DNA from: a virus
Direction: 5' to 3' (one strand)
Length of the DNA: 44,552 nucleotides
Virus record (IMG/VR): IMGVR_UViG_3300030419_004518
Location: 14,084 to 58,635 of that record
Positions 6,267 to 14,390 of the stretch are shown in pieces. Below the pieces are notes generated by a model, which ran no database searches, was not told the DNA's origin, and was given only the letters and a program-made list of their open reading frames with translations. Numbering within the stretch: position 1 is the stretch's first letter; the number at the start of each line of letters is the position of its first letter. The position numbers and the translations under genes were made by a program.

Positions 6267-7490
6267 ATGGCAATCTCTGCTTCTATTATTAGTTCATTTT
6301 CTTCTCCTAAACTTAAAGGGGGAATGGATGCTGCGAAAAAATCCATAAGAGCAAAGACTTCCAATATGAAGTCTTTAATTGGACAAATTTCTACAACGCC
6401 AGGAAAGGATACTGATAAAAAAATTAGTGGTCCTACTAAAGCCTTCTTGGAAACATTTGCTGATGATGATACAGAAAAGTTAATTAGAGTAGGTGTAACT
6501 AGATTAAAGGATACTATGATAGAGATCTATGATCTCTCGACTGTTTTAGTTTCTGCAATTAAAAATATTTCTAAAGGTCTTACTAGTGGTAAAGGTGGCG
6601 GTGGTGGAAAGAAGGGCAATCCATTAGCAAATATTGCTCAACTTCTTGGTGGTATTACAGCTGGTAGATGGGGATTGTCAAAATTATTTGGTAAGAAAGG
6701 AGATATTAAAGTACCTAAAAAACCAAAAATAACTGATGTTAAAAAACCAAAGAGTCCAAAAAAAATTATTAAAAAATTAAAAAAACCAACTGTTAAAAAA
6801 CCTAGTCGTGGTATGTTTGGTCAGTTTAAAGACAACCTACCTACAAAAAATGTGAAAAAAACTAAATTTACAATGCCAAAATTGAAGAATCTTAAAATCT
6901 CAAGGAAAGGTTTAATTAGGACTGGTGCTTTGATGCTTGGTAGCATAGGACTTGGTGCTGGTCTTGGTATGGCATCAGAAGATACAACAGTAGCAGAAGG
7001 TCTTGATGGAGTGGATGGAGTAAGTGGAGTGGATGGAGTGGATGGAGTGCAAGGTAAGGCAGGTGTTGATGGTTTGGATGGTAAGGATAAAGTTTCTATT
7101 AAAAGTGAAATTGTTAATATTGATGAATTAACTGATGAGAAACAATCAGTTATAGCAAAAACTGAAACATCTACTACGTCAGAACCAAAGAGATCTAATT
7201 TCCCAAAAGGAGAATCAGGTACTAGAAAATTTGTTCAGGCAAAGAAAGAATTTATAAAACTTAAGAATGAAGAGAGGGGTGTTAAATCTTTAGATTCTAA
7301 AGAAGATAAACCCAATATTGTAGTTCTTCCTTCTGGACAAAATGTAGCACCACAAGTGTCACAACCACAAAAAATAATGAATCTGAATGGTTCTGCACAA
7401 AATGGTCCAGATATTGCATTCTTACCATCTTCTAAATCTGATAGTTTTGGTGCTTTTGAAACAAGAATGATCTATAATATCGTAAATTAA
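6267..7490 (+). CDS. Putative tape-measure or hub-associated structural protein with a collagen-like segment
   Basis: I do not recognise a named family. The 407-aa product has a helical N-terminal region (about 1-110, with LRVGVTRLKDTMIEIYDL-like heptads), a Gly run, and a very Lys/Pro-rich linker (about 150-215). Next come one hydrophobic segment (GALMLGSIGLGAGLGMA, about 222-238) and ten Gly-X-Y triplets at 245-274. A C-terminal tail carries IVVLPSGQN and IAFLPSS and ends in FETRMIYNIVN. It starts immediately after the stop of the 58-aa chaperone-like ORF and precedes the hub genes, which is where tail genomes place the tape measure. T4 gp29 is longer (590 aa). The next gene shares the 'VVLPS' tail, so the two may divide the tape-measure or hub-core task. 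This function is inference. Confidence 0.7.
   Translation: MAISASIISSFSSPKLKGGMDAAKKSIRAKTSNMKSLIGQISTTPGKDTDKKISGPTKAFLETFADDDTEKLIRVGVTRLKDTMIEIYDLSTVLVSAIKNISKGLTSGKGGGGGKKGNPLANIAQLLGGITAGRWGLSKLFGKKGDIKVPKKPKITDVKKPKSPKKIIKKLKKPTVKKPSRGMFGQFKDNLPTKNVKKTKFTMPKLKNLKISRKGLIRTGALMLGSIGLGAGLGMASEDTTVAEGLDGVDGVSGVDGVDGVQGKAGVDGLDGKDKVSIKSEIVNIDELTDEKQSVIAKTETSTTSEPKRSNFPKGESGTRKFVQAKKEFIKLKNEERGVKSLDSKEDKPNIVVLPSGQNVAPQVSQPQKIMNLNGSAQNGPDIAFLPSSKSDSFGAFETRMIYNIVN
6999..7088 (+). repeat. Collagen-like Gly-X-Y triplet block
   Basis: Ten consecutive in-frame GGN-NNN-NNN triplets encode GLD, GVD, GVS, GVD, GVD, GVQ, GKA, GVD, GLD, GKD. The DNA repeat unit GGAGTGGAT recurs. The block follows a hydrophobic segment directly. 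Such triplets form trimeric helices in other phage fibre proteins. Confidence 0.85.
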
Positions 7491-7491
7491 T

Positions 7492-8841
7492 ATGGCAATA
7501 TCTTTAAGTATATCGAGAAGTAAGATCCTACGGGATGCTAGAAAGATTAGAACTAATCCTTCTATTAATACTATTCGACCATTAACATTTAAAAAAAAGA
7601 AAGATTATAAGAAATTTGTAAAATGGATTAGTAATTCAAATGATGCAATAGAGAAAGTAGATTTGCCTGATAGGAAAAGATTATTTAGATTAGGATCTGG
7701 TGCAGCACTTGGAGAACTGATAGCTCTTTCAGCATTACTTAAAAGAGATGAAATAGTTGAGAAAGGAAAAAATGTTCATGATTGGATAACGGATAACCTT
7801 GGTTTTGGTAATCCTTGGATTGGATATAGTTTAGCAGCAGGTGGTCTTCTTACTGGAGGAATGCTTATTAATAAAGGTGTTAAGTCTATATCAAATAAAA
7901 TATTTAATAGAACATCAAAAAAAGTTGGTAAAGAAGTAGCAGAGGAAGTAGCAGAAGGGGCAGCAAAGAAGACTCTTAAAGAAGCAGCAGAACAAACTAC
8001 TAAAAAGACTACTAAAGAAATTGGAGAGAAAGCATCAAAGGAAGTTGCTCAAAATATAGCAGAGAAAGGTGGTAAAGAACTTGTTGAAGGAGCAGTTAAG
8101 GAAGGTACTAAAGAAGTTGTTGAAAATGTAGCAGAGAAGGGTACGAAGAAAGTATTATCTGAAACTGCAGAAAAAGGTACAAAGAAAATAGTAGAACAGA
8201 CTGGTAAAAAAATAGCACAGAAAGGAGTTAAAGCAGGAATTGGAAAAGGTTTAGGTATTATACCAGTCATTGGAAATTTAGTTGACTTGGGAATGGCAGG
8301 ATACAGAGCATCTCAAGGTGACTTTACTGGTGCTGCACTTTCATTGGGTTCTGCTATTCCTGGTCCAGTTGGTTGGTCAATTGCTGCAGCAGATATAGCA
8401 AGAGATATAGCAAAACCTGATGAGGAAGAAGTAAAGGAAAATATACCCATTGAAGAGGAGAAAAAAGGACTTGAAAAATATGGATTTGATGATGAAAAGT
8501 TTGATTTAATAATGGGTGAAGATGGAAACTATAGAGTTGTTCCAAAAAATAATAATGAGACATTAAATATAAGAGAAATAAAAATAGATACTCCTAAAGT
8601 AGATAAAAAAGTTTCTCCTTCTATATCTGATTCTAATAAATCTATCGGTATGAAGGGTGGATTTGTTGTCCTTCCATCTGAAATGCAATCTGCTACTCCA
8701 TCTGCTGGAGGTGGTGGAGGTGTTTCTCCAATACCAATTCCTGGAAAGAATGGAGAAGTTCGGGTCATTGTTCCCCCCGAAAATGAAGTCTTAAATAGTT
8801 TATGGAACAATATACTTTTAGTTAAACTTTCTGGATCATGA
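7492..8841 (+). CDS. Putative tape-measure or hub-associated protein with a K/E-rich repeat helix and hydrophobic hairpin
   Basis: The 449-aa product opens with a basic helical region, then has a hydrophobic stretch (about 115-130, GYSLAAGGLLTGGMLI). From about 137 to 245 there is a long alternating Lys/Glu/Ala region of imperfect 8-12-residue units (VAEKGTKKV, TAEKGTKKI), predicted as long amphipathic helix or coiled coil. Then comes a Gly/Ala-rich hydrophobic hairpin (GIIPVIGNLVDLGMAGY ... ALSLGSAIPGPVGWSIAAA, about 254-302). The C-terminus has FVVLPSEMQ, a Gly run, IVPPENEVLNSLW and ILLVKLSGS. The hairpin resembles hydrophobic segments seen in secreted toxins and tape measures that insert into membranes (inference). 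The stop overlaps the gp27-like start as ATGA. Function is not proven by sequence. Confidence 0.7.
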   Translation: MAISLSISRSKILRDARKIRTNPSINTIRPLTFKKKKDYKKFVKWISNSNDAIEKVDLPDRKRLFRLGSGAALGELIALSALLKRDEIVEKGKNVHDWITDNLGFGNPWIGYSLAAGGLLTGGMLINKGVKSISNKIFNRTSKKVGKEVAEEVAEGAAKKTLKEAAEQTTKKTTKEIGEKASKEVAQNIAEKGGKELVEGAVKEGTKEVVENVAEKGTKKVLSETAEKGTKKIVEQTGKKIAQKGVKAGIGKGLGIIPVIGNLVDLGMAGYRASQGDFTGAALSLGSAIPGPVGWSIAAADIARDIAKPDEEEVKENIPIEEEKKGLEKYGFDDEKFDLIMGEDGNYRVVPKNNNETLNIREIKIDTPKVDKKVSPSISDSNKSIGMKGGFVVLPSEMQSATPSAGGGGGVSPIPIPGKNGEVRVIVPPENEVLNSLWNNILLVKLSGS

Positions 8842-10136
8842 GTGCAGATATTACAACACTTTCCATAAAGAGTTTATCAGTTTACCCATTAGGTGGTGGT
8901 AAACCAACGGATTTATATAATTCTATACTAGCAATAGATTATTTTGAAAATATTTTAGAACCAACAATATCGATGGAGATAATGATATTCTCTAGTTATA
9001 GTGTTTTTAATACTATACCTATTCGTGGTGGTGAAAGAGTCACTATGGAAATTGATACGGCAAGGGGTACTTTTTTATATGATCTTGATAATCCTTTATA
9101 TGTTTATAAAGTAAGTGATCTTGAATCATCTAAACAAAGAGAAACATTTGTATTACATTTAACTTCAAGAGAATATTTTAGTAATGAAACAAGTAGATGT
9201 CTAAAAAAATATAAGGACTCACCAATCCACGTTCATGTTAAAGATATATTAGATAATACATTAGGTACTCAAAATTATTTACCAGAAAATATTGAACCAA
9301 CTATTACAAATTATACTTTTATTGGTAATATGAAAAAACCATTTCATATTTTACAATGGTTAGGACCAAAATCAATATCATCTGTTAGTGGTGCCAAAGG
9401 TAAGAGTGGAGTAGGACCAAATGCAAAAGGAAAAGGAACTGCTGGATTTTTCTTCTATGAAAATAAAGAAGGATTTAATTTTAGAAGTATTGACAATTTG
9501 GTAGCAGGTACTAAAATGGGATCATCTGATTCTAAAGGTATTCCTGTATATTCTTATGGTGGTGTGATACAATCAACTGAAAACAAACCAATTAATGCTG
9601 GTGAGATAATAGAATATTATCTAGATAAAAATATTGATTTGAAAAAATCATTGAGAGTTGGTATGTATTCTAACTACACATATTTTTATGATATGAATAC
9701 AAATGTTCTTTCTGGATACTCTTACAGGTTGAAGGATGAAGTGACAACAAAGTTAGGAAGAGATGATGTTGCTGACACTTGGGGTGATAGAAGTTCTAGA
9801 GTTATGTTCAGAATATCTGATCACGGAGTCATGGATTCTAGTGCAGGTACTGAAGAATCTGGAAGAGACATTGTTGATGTGGCAAAATCATATGCTAGAT
9901 TCAACTTATTGTTTACACAGTCACTAAATATTTTAGTCCCTTGTAACATATCTTTAAAGGTAGGAGACATTATTAGATGTGAATTACCTAAAAAAGATGG
10001 TGGTAAGACAACTGAATATGATGATGAAATTAGTGGCAATTATTTAATTAGAGAAATGAGACATCATTTTTCTGCAAATCAAAATACCACTTCTCTCAAA
10101 CTAATGAGAGATTCTTATGGAGACAACCTTAATTAA
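8838..10136 (+). CDS. 27: gp27-like baseplate central hub protein
   Basis: The 432-aa product begins with LSIKSLSVYPL, then NSILAIDYFENILEPTISMEIMIF and IRGGERVTMEID, a beta pattern common to gp27/gpD-type hub tube domains. Later come VYKVSDLESSKQRETFVLHL, a helical segment around YKDSPIHVHVKDILDNTL, FHILQWLGPKSI, and GFFFYENKEGFNFRSID. It ends with NYLIREMRHHFSANQ.TTSLKLMRDSYG, the usual last strand of these hubs. T4 gp27 (391 aa) forms the trimeric ring under the tube and holds gp5. The following gp5-like gene supports the call. The start overlaps the previous stop (ATGA), so translation is coupled. Confidence 0.78.
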   Translation: MSADITTLSIKSLSVYPLGGGKPTDLYNSILAIDYFENILEPTISMEIMIFSSYSVFNTIPIRGGERVTMEIDTARGTFLYDLDNPLYVYKVSDLESSKQRETFVLHLTSREYFSNETSRCLKKYKDSPIHVHVKDILDNTLGTQNYLPENIEPTITNYTFIGNMKKPFHILQWLGPKSISSVSGAKGKSGVGPNAKGKGTAGFFFYENKEGFNFRSIDNLVAGTKMGSSDSKGIPVYSYGGVIQSTENKPINAGEIIEYYLDKNIDLKKSLRVGMYSNYTYFYDMNTNVLSGYSYRLKDEVTTKLGRDDVADTWGDRSSRVMFRISDHGVMDSSAGTEESGRDIVDVAKSYARFNLLFTQSLNILVPCNISLKVGDIIRCELPKKDGGKTTEYDDEISGNYLIREMRHHFSANQNTTSLKLMRDSYGDNLN

Positions 10137-10149
10137 GGAGACTTTACTT

Positions 10150-10416
10150 ATGACTACTATTAAACACGACCTAGAACATGAAGTGTATCTTGATCCAAAG
10201 GATCATAAAGAGCACATCAATCATGGTATGTTGGAGTACACTGAAGAAGATCTAAAAACTTCTCATGCCTATTACGATGAGTATCATAAAGGTGAAGAAG
10301 TAGATAAGAATGATGCTTCTATTAATGATTATCATACAAGGCATGAAGATCAACATCTTGAAGTCTATTGTGAGAATCATCCAGATGCTTTCGAATGTAG
10401 GGTATATGACGAATGA
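10150..10416 (+). CDS. Small acidic, His-rich conserved phage protein (88 aa)
   Basis: The start at 10150 was chosen because AAGGAG (10135-10140) sits 9 nt upstream. An in-frame ATG at 10117 would lie inside the gp27-like gene without a ribosome site. The product is rich in Asp, Glu and His (HDLEHEVYLDPKDHKEHINH) and ends with YCENHPDAFECRVYDE, with two cysteines eight residues apart. I know similar small proteins with a C-terminal ECxVY motif from marine T4-like phages, always without assigned function. It lies between the two hub genes and its stop overlaps the gp5-like start (ATGA). A hub assembly factor or minor structural protein is possible (inference). Confidence 0.82.
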   Translation: MTTIKHDLEHEVYLDPKDHKEHINHGMLEYTEEDLKTSHAYYDEYHKGEEVDKNDASINDYHTRHEDQHLEVYCENHPDAFECRVYDE

Positions 10417-12995
10417 TTGAAGACTCTTTATTAAAATCTGCTGTTGCTGGAAGGGATGGTTTTATCTGGTGGATGGGTCGTGTTGCCCATAAAAAATACT
10501 GGAAGGATCAAAACAATGCTCTTGCACTAAGCGGTAAGTTAGCACAAAGAGTAAAGGTAAGAATTGTTGGGTACCATCCTTGGGATGATAGTCTACCTGA
10601 AGCTGAATTACCTTGGGCTCATGTGATGATGGATCCAATAGCAGGTAGTGGTCAAGGTATGATGGGAGATACTTTATCTCTTGTTGGTGGAGAAACTTGT
10701 ATTGGATTCTTCATGGATGGTGAAGAAGCACAGCAACCTGTAGTCATGGGGTTACTCCATAGACATGCAGAGGTAGAGAATGCTGCAGAAGAATCTACTT
10801 CTGCAGATGGTGGTTTGCAAGGTGATGGTAATAAATTTAAACCATTTACTGGACATGCTGATGGTAAATTTAATGCCACTAAAGTTCCTTTTAAAAAGAC
10901 AAAACCAGTATCAAAAAATTCTCCAGCAGTTCAAGGACAACTTGAAGATAGTAAATCTACTATAGAAACTAATAAAGGTAGAAGTACACATTGGGCAAAC
11001 ATATCTGATACAAATTTTTCAGTCTTTGGTAGTCTTACTGATGGACAGAGGAGTAGGATATTGAGTGCTCCTATTGGGAGTAATACTGAAGGAGTTAATG
11101 TAACTGAATCATTGAAGAGTGATTTAAAGAATTTTGAATTGGGTTTTGCAGAAGCAAGTTCCAATAATAATTTACCAGAAGGTATGTTTATGCCTAATGG
11201 TGAAGTATCAGCATCACAGGGTATGGTTGAAAAAATGGCAACCAAAGTCCATACTCCACCAAGTATTTGTGGTGATAGTTCTATAGGACAAATAAATCAA
11301 ACTCTTCAAGACTTTATTACATTTACAAATGGTCTTGAGTCTTCACTTGATAGTTTTATTGATCCTGTATTGAATAAAGTAGTTGATATACAGTATCAGA
11401 TTCAGAAAGTTGGTGATAAAATTAAAGGGATAGTTAAGAATGTTATTAATAATATTAGAGATGCACTTCTTTCTAAAACTGTTATATCATTTAAATTATT
11501 TTCTGCCCTACAAAAGAAAATAAATGTAGCTGAGTTTTTTACTGGTCCTGCAGCAAAGAAAGCAGCAACTATGATTATGAAGATACTCTTCTGTGTATTT
11601 GAAAAAGATATTATGCCTAAGATTGGAGATTTTGTTATAGATCTTCTCAAAAATCTTGTTGGTAAAGTTGTAAATGGTCCAATCTGTGCAATAGAGCAAT
11701 TTACTGCTGGAATATTAAATAAAGTTATGAATCTTATTGATGGTATTGTTGGTCCAATTTTAAAGGGAGTTCAATGGTTGACTGGTGGATTAGGAAAGAT
11801 TAAGGATGTTCTTGGTAAGGTTAGTAGTTTAGCAAGAAAGATTTTTGCTTTTCTTGAATGTGCTGGTTTAAAATGCGACGAACCTAGTGAGTGGGTATCG
11901 AGTACAAATGCAGCACTGAAAAAGAAAGCAGATAATTGGAAGAAGACTCTAGATAATATGGATTTATTTGATGGAGTTAGCAAAGAAATTGATAAAGTTG
12001 CAGAAGATGTTGGGAAGAGTAAGATAGCTAAATGGATTCAATCTGGTGATACTGAAAAACTTAAAGAAGTTAAAGTATTTGGAACTAATTTTAATGAGAT
12101 ATTATTATCTGCCAATAAACTTAGTGGTGGTTTATTAGGTAAGAATGTTGATGATACCTTTGGATCTATTGAGGCTTCTCTTTCTATTATGTCTTTATAT
12201 GGAGTCAGGGGAGGATTATTTGATGAATGTAATAGTAAAATTGATAATCCAACGAGTCAAGATGATGTAGTTTACATGCCTCCAGGATTTAAGTATGGTA
12301 CTTGTATACCACCGAAAGCTGAGGTTGTTGGTGAAGGTGAAGGTGCGAAATTATTACCAATAGTTGGATCAAATACTCATATATTCTCTGTAGAAATTAT
12401 AGATGGTGGTTCTGGTTATGATTCTAGCACAACTGTTGCTATTGTAGATAAAACAAATCATGGATCAGGTGCAAATGCAAAAGCATTAGTTAATAGTGTT
12501 GGTGTTATTACTAGTGTTGTTGTTACTTCTGCTGGAAGAGGATATTGTGGTGGTAGTACATCTGGTGGACGTGGAGGAGTTGGAATACTTACTTCAATCT
12601 ATATCGACAGACCAGGATATGGGTATACTGCTGGTGATTATATAGTAATAACAGATCCAATTAATCCTGGTATTGGATATACTACTGCATTCCCAGTAGT
12701 TACTCCTGGTAATGGTTCTATTGTTGAAGTTATAATACCACCTAAGTTTAAAAAGTATGAGTTTACTCAATGGCCAGACTTGAAAATAGTTTCTGGTGGT
12801 GCTGGTGGCGATGGTGGCGATGGTATAAATGGAAGAGGAAATGGCAGAGGAGCAAGTTTGATACCAGTCATGCAGGATATACAGCAGTCATACACTGATG
12901 ATACAGTCAAACCATTGATTGGAATGGATGATGATACTGGTACAGGTGAAGTTATAAGTGTAGTTGATTGTCCCACAGAAGATCATAGGAGTTAA
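10413..12995 (+). CDS. 5: gp5-like baseplate hub protein without a visible lysozyme domain
   Basis: Residues 20-118 form the gp5/VgrG OB-fold pattern: MGRVAHKKYW, RVKVRIVGYHPWDD, ELPWAHVMMDP, TLSLVGGETCIGFFMDGEE, QQPVVMGLLHRH. The middle (about 275-520) is a series of long hydrophobic or amphipathic helices with several cysteines (ILFCVFEKDIMPKIGDF, ICAIEQFTAGILNKVMNLID, FAFLECAGLKCDEP). From about 645 to 800 come beta repeats of the type VEIIDGGSGYDSSTTV and VVTSAGRGYCGG. I see no T4-lysozyme catalytic pattern and no long beta-helix; the latter appears to be encoded by the next gene. Length 860, against 575 in T4. The ATGA overlap couples it to the small gene before it. Confidence 0.82.
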   Translation: MIEDSLLKSAVAGRDGFIWWMGRVAHKKYWKDQNNALALSGKLAQRVKVRIVGYHPWDDSLPEAELPWAHVMMDPIAGSGQGMMGDTLSLVGGETCIGFFMDGEEAQQPVVMGLLHRHAEVENAAEESTSADGGLQGDGNKFKPFTGHADGKFNATKVPFKKTKPVSKNSPAVQGQLEDSKSTIETNKGRSTHWANISDTNFSVFGSLTDGQRSRILSAPIGSNTEGVNVTESLKSDLKNFELGFAEASSNNNLPEGMFMPNGEVSASQGMVEKMATKVHTPPSICGDSSIGQINQTLQDFITFTNGLESSLDSFIDPVLNKVVDIQYQIQKVGDKIKGIVKNVINNIRDALLSKTVISFKLFSALQKKINVAEFFTGPAAKKAATMIMKILFCVFEKDIMPKIGDFVIDLLKNLVGKVVNGPICAIEQFTAGILNKVMNLIDGIVGPILKGVQWLTGGLGKIKDVLGKVSSLARKIFAFLECAGLKCDEPSEWVSSTNAALKKKADNWKKTLDNMDLFDGVSKEIDKVAEDVGKSKIAKWIQSGDTEKLKEVKVFGTNFNEILLSANKLSGGLLGKNVDDTFGSIEASLSIMSLYGVRGGLFDECNSKIDNPTSQDDVVYMPPGFKYGTCIPPKAEVVGEGEGAKLLPIVGSNTHIFSVEIIDGGSGYDSSTTVAIVDKTNHGSGANAKALVNSVGVITSVVVTSAGRGYCGGSTSGGRGGVGILTSIYIDRPGYGYTAGDYIVITDPINPGIGYTTAFPVVTPGNGSIVEVIIPPKFKKYEFTQWPDLKIVSGGAGGDGGDGINGRGNGRGASLIPVMQDIQQSYTDDTVKPLIGMDDDTGTGEVISVVDCPTEDHRS

Positions 12996-12997
12996 AT

Positions 12998-13600
12998 ATG
13001 TCTGGATTTACCGAAGATCAAATTAAAGGAATGGTGAGAGAAGAAGTACGAGATTATTTTCGTATGAGTAGACCAGGATTTGAGATAACATCCAATTCAT
13101 ATACTTTGGGGCATGGACAATCTGAATTTTGTTTATCTACAGATAGTGGTCAGGGAATGCATTTTTATAAACAAGGTAATTGTAAAATGTTATCTAGTAA
13201 ATCTTTTGAAATATATTCTGGAGCAGAAACTGGTAAAAAAACTACTTCTATCGTTATTGATGCAGATAATGGAGACATCTATATCAAGGCAGAGAATGGT
13301 GATTTGATTTTAGAAGGAAAAAATGTTAAAATACAAGCAACTGATGCATCAGGAACTATTAGTTTAAACTCCCCTGATAAAATTTATAATAATGCTCCAA
13401 ATTTAAAATTCAATGGTACTAATGTGGAAATAATTGCGAAGTTTGACATGTCATTTTTGGGTGGAAATACATCTATTCATTCTGAAATGTCTTCTTTAGA
13501 AATGTCAAATGGAGATGATGCTATATTGAATGGTGACATCATGGATAAACTTCTTAACGTTAGTGACATAATTAAACGAGCAAAAATTTGGGCAGGATAA
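12998..13600 (+). CDS. Beta-helical spike protein (gp5 C-terminal-like)
   Basis: After a helical N-terminus (MSGFTEDQIKGMVREEVRDYF, 1-21), the 200-aa product is almost all short beta repeats: TTSIVIDADNGDIYIKAENG and DLILEGKNVKIQATDASG, then FNGTNVEIIAKFDMSFLGG. These 8-10-residue strand units with D/G turns match the triple-stranded beta-helix of gp5 and VgrG needles (DUF2345-like pattern). The gene follows the gp5-like hub by 2 nt, and that hub lacks its own helix. The likely role is a separate trimeric membrane-piercing spike. It ends with a helical segment (MDKLLNVSDIIKRAKIWAG). Confidence 0.72.
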   Translation: MSGFTEDQIKGMVREEVRDYFRMSRPGFEITSNSYTLGHGQSEFCLSTDSGQGMHFYKQGNCKMLSSKSFEIYSGAETGKKTTSIVIDADNGDIYIKAENGDLILEGKNVKIQATDASGTISLNSPDKIYNNAPNLKFNGTNVEIIAKFDMSFLGGNTSIHSEMSSLEMSNGDDAILNGDIMDKLLNVSDIIKRAKIWAG

Positions 13601-13601
13601 T

Positions 13602-14390
13602 ATGAGAAACGGAACTGGTATATTCACTAAAGTTAAACTAGGAATGATAGATACATCCCTTGGAACTTTTGGTAACTTGGGATTGAGTCCAGGAACTCTT
13701 GTCAATTCAGGAGTATCTTTTTTTGGTGGTACTTTACAGTTAGGTGCAGCAAGAGCAGCAGTTAATATTGGTCCACCTGTTGCTATACCTGGAGTTGCAT
13801 TACCCTTTTCTCTTGAGGTAATGGGTGTATCTAATTTTATTGGTAATACTAATCAACTCGGAATCTATACTTGTACAGGAATATCCATATTTAATGGTGC
13901 TTCTACTACTAATGCTGTTCATACTGTGAATGGAATATCTATTTTTAATGGTAATGTTACTATTAATGGTGTATTGAGAATTAATGCATTTACTTCTTGG
14001 TTGGGATCTATTGTTGGTAATAGTAAGTTATTTGATATTAAACACCCAACAAAAGGAGAAGGACATAGACTTGCTCATGGTTGTTTAGAAGGACCAGAAC
14101 TTGCAGTTTATTATAGGGGAAGACTTAAAGATTCTAATACAATTACATTACCAGATTATTGGAAAGGTTTGGTACATGAGGATAGTATTACAATACAGTT
14201 ACAACCTATTGGTGATAGACATTTCCATCTCAATGTGGTAGAATGTAGTAGTGATAAGATAGTTATTAAAGAAGCAGATGATAAACCTATTGATTGTTTC
14301 TATATTGTTTTTGCAGAAAGAAAAGACACAGATAAATTAATAGTAGAGTATGAAGGAGATGAACCAATGGAACAAGGAGGTCCAAAATAA
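13602..14390 (+). CDS. Spike- or fibre-associated protein with an 'F-I-x-HP' C-terminal domain
   Basis: The first 140 residues are Gly/Ile/Asn-rich beta repeats (VMGVSNFIGNTN, CTGISIFNGAST, VNGISIFNGNVT), like miniature fibre shaft units. From about 146 comes the pattern KLFDIKHPTKGEGHRLAHGC, LEGPELAVYYRGR, ITLPDYWKGLV, ITIQLQPIGDRHFHLNVVE and IDCFYIVFAERKD. The same KxFxIxHP ... H...EGP...VY.G ... LP.yw order is found in C-terminal domains of phage fibre and bacterial surface proteins. Here it sits in the hub cluster, right after the spike gene, and not with the fibres. It could be a spike tip, a spike cover or a short fibre. The stop shares a base with the next start (TAATG). Confidence 0.7.
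   Translation: MRNGTGIFTKVKLGMIDTSLGTFGNLGLSPGTLVNSGVSFFGGTLQLGAARAAVNIGPPVAIPGVALPFSLEVMGVSNFIGNTNQLGIYTCTGISIFNGASTTNAVHTVNGISIFNGNVTINGVLRINAFTSWLGSIVGNSKLFDIKHPTKGEGHRLAHGCLEGPELAVYYRGRLKDSNTITLPDYWKGLVHEDSITIQLQPIGDRHFHLNVVECSSDKIVIKEADDKPIDCFYIVFAERKDTDKLIVEYEGDEPMEQGGPK

Noticed and set aside
10117-10149. Longer start for the 88-aa gene
   Set aside because: It would begin inside the gp27-like gene without a ribosome site, while AAGGAG precedes the ATG at 10150 at ideal distance.
10413-12995. Lysozyme domain in the gp5-like protein
   Set aside because: I could not find the catalytic Glu-Asp-Thr spacing of T4-type lysozymes in any part of the sequence.
14020-14390. Peptidase S74 intramolecular chaperone in the 262-aa protein
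   Set aside because: The order of motifs fits the KxFxIxHP domain and lacks the S74 catalytic Ser-Lys pattern; the domain is followed only by a short acidic tail.
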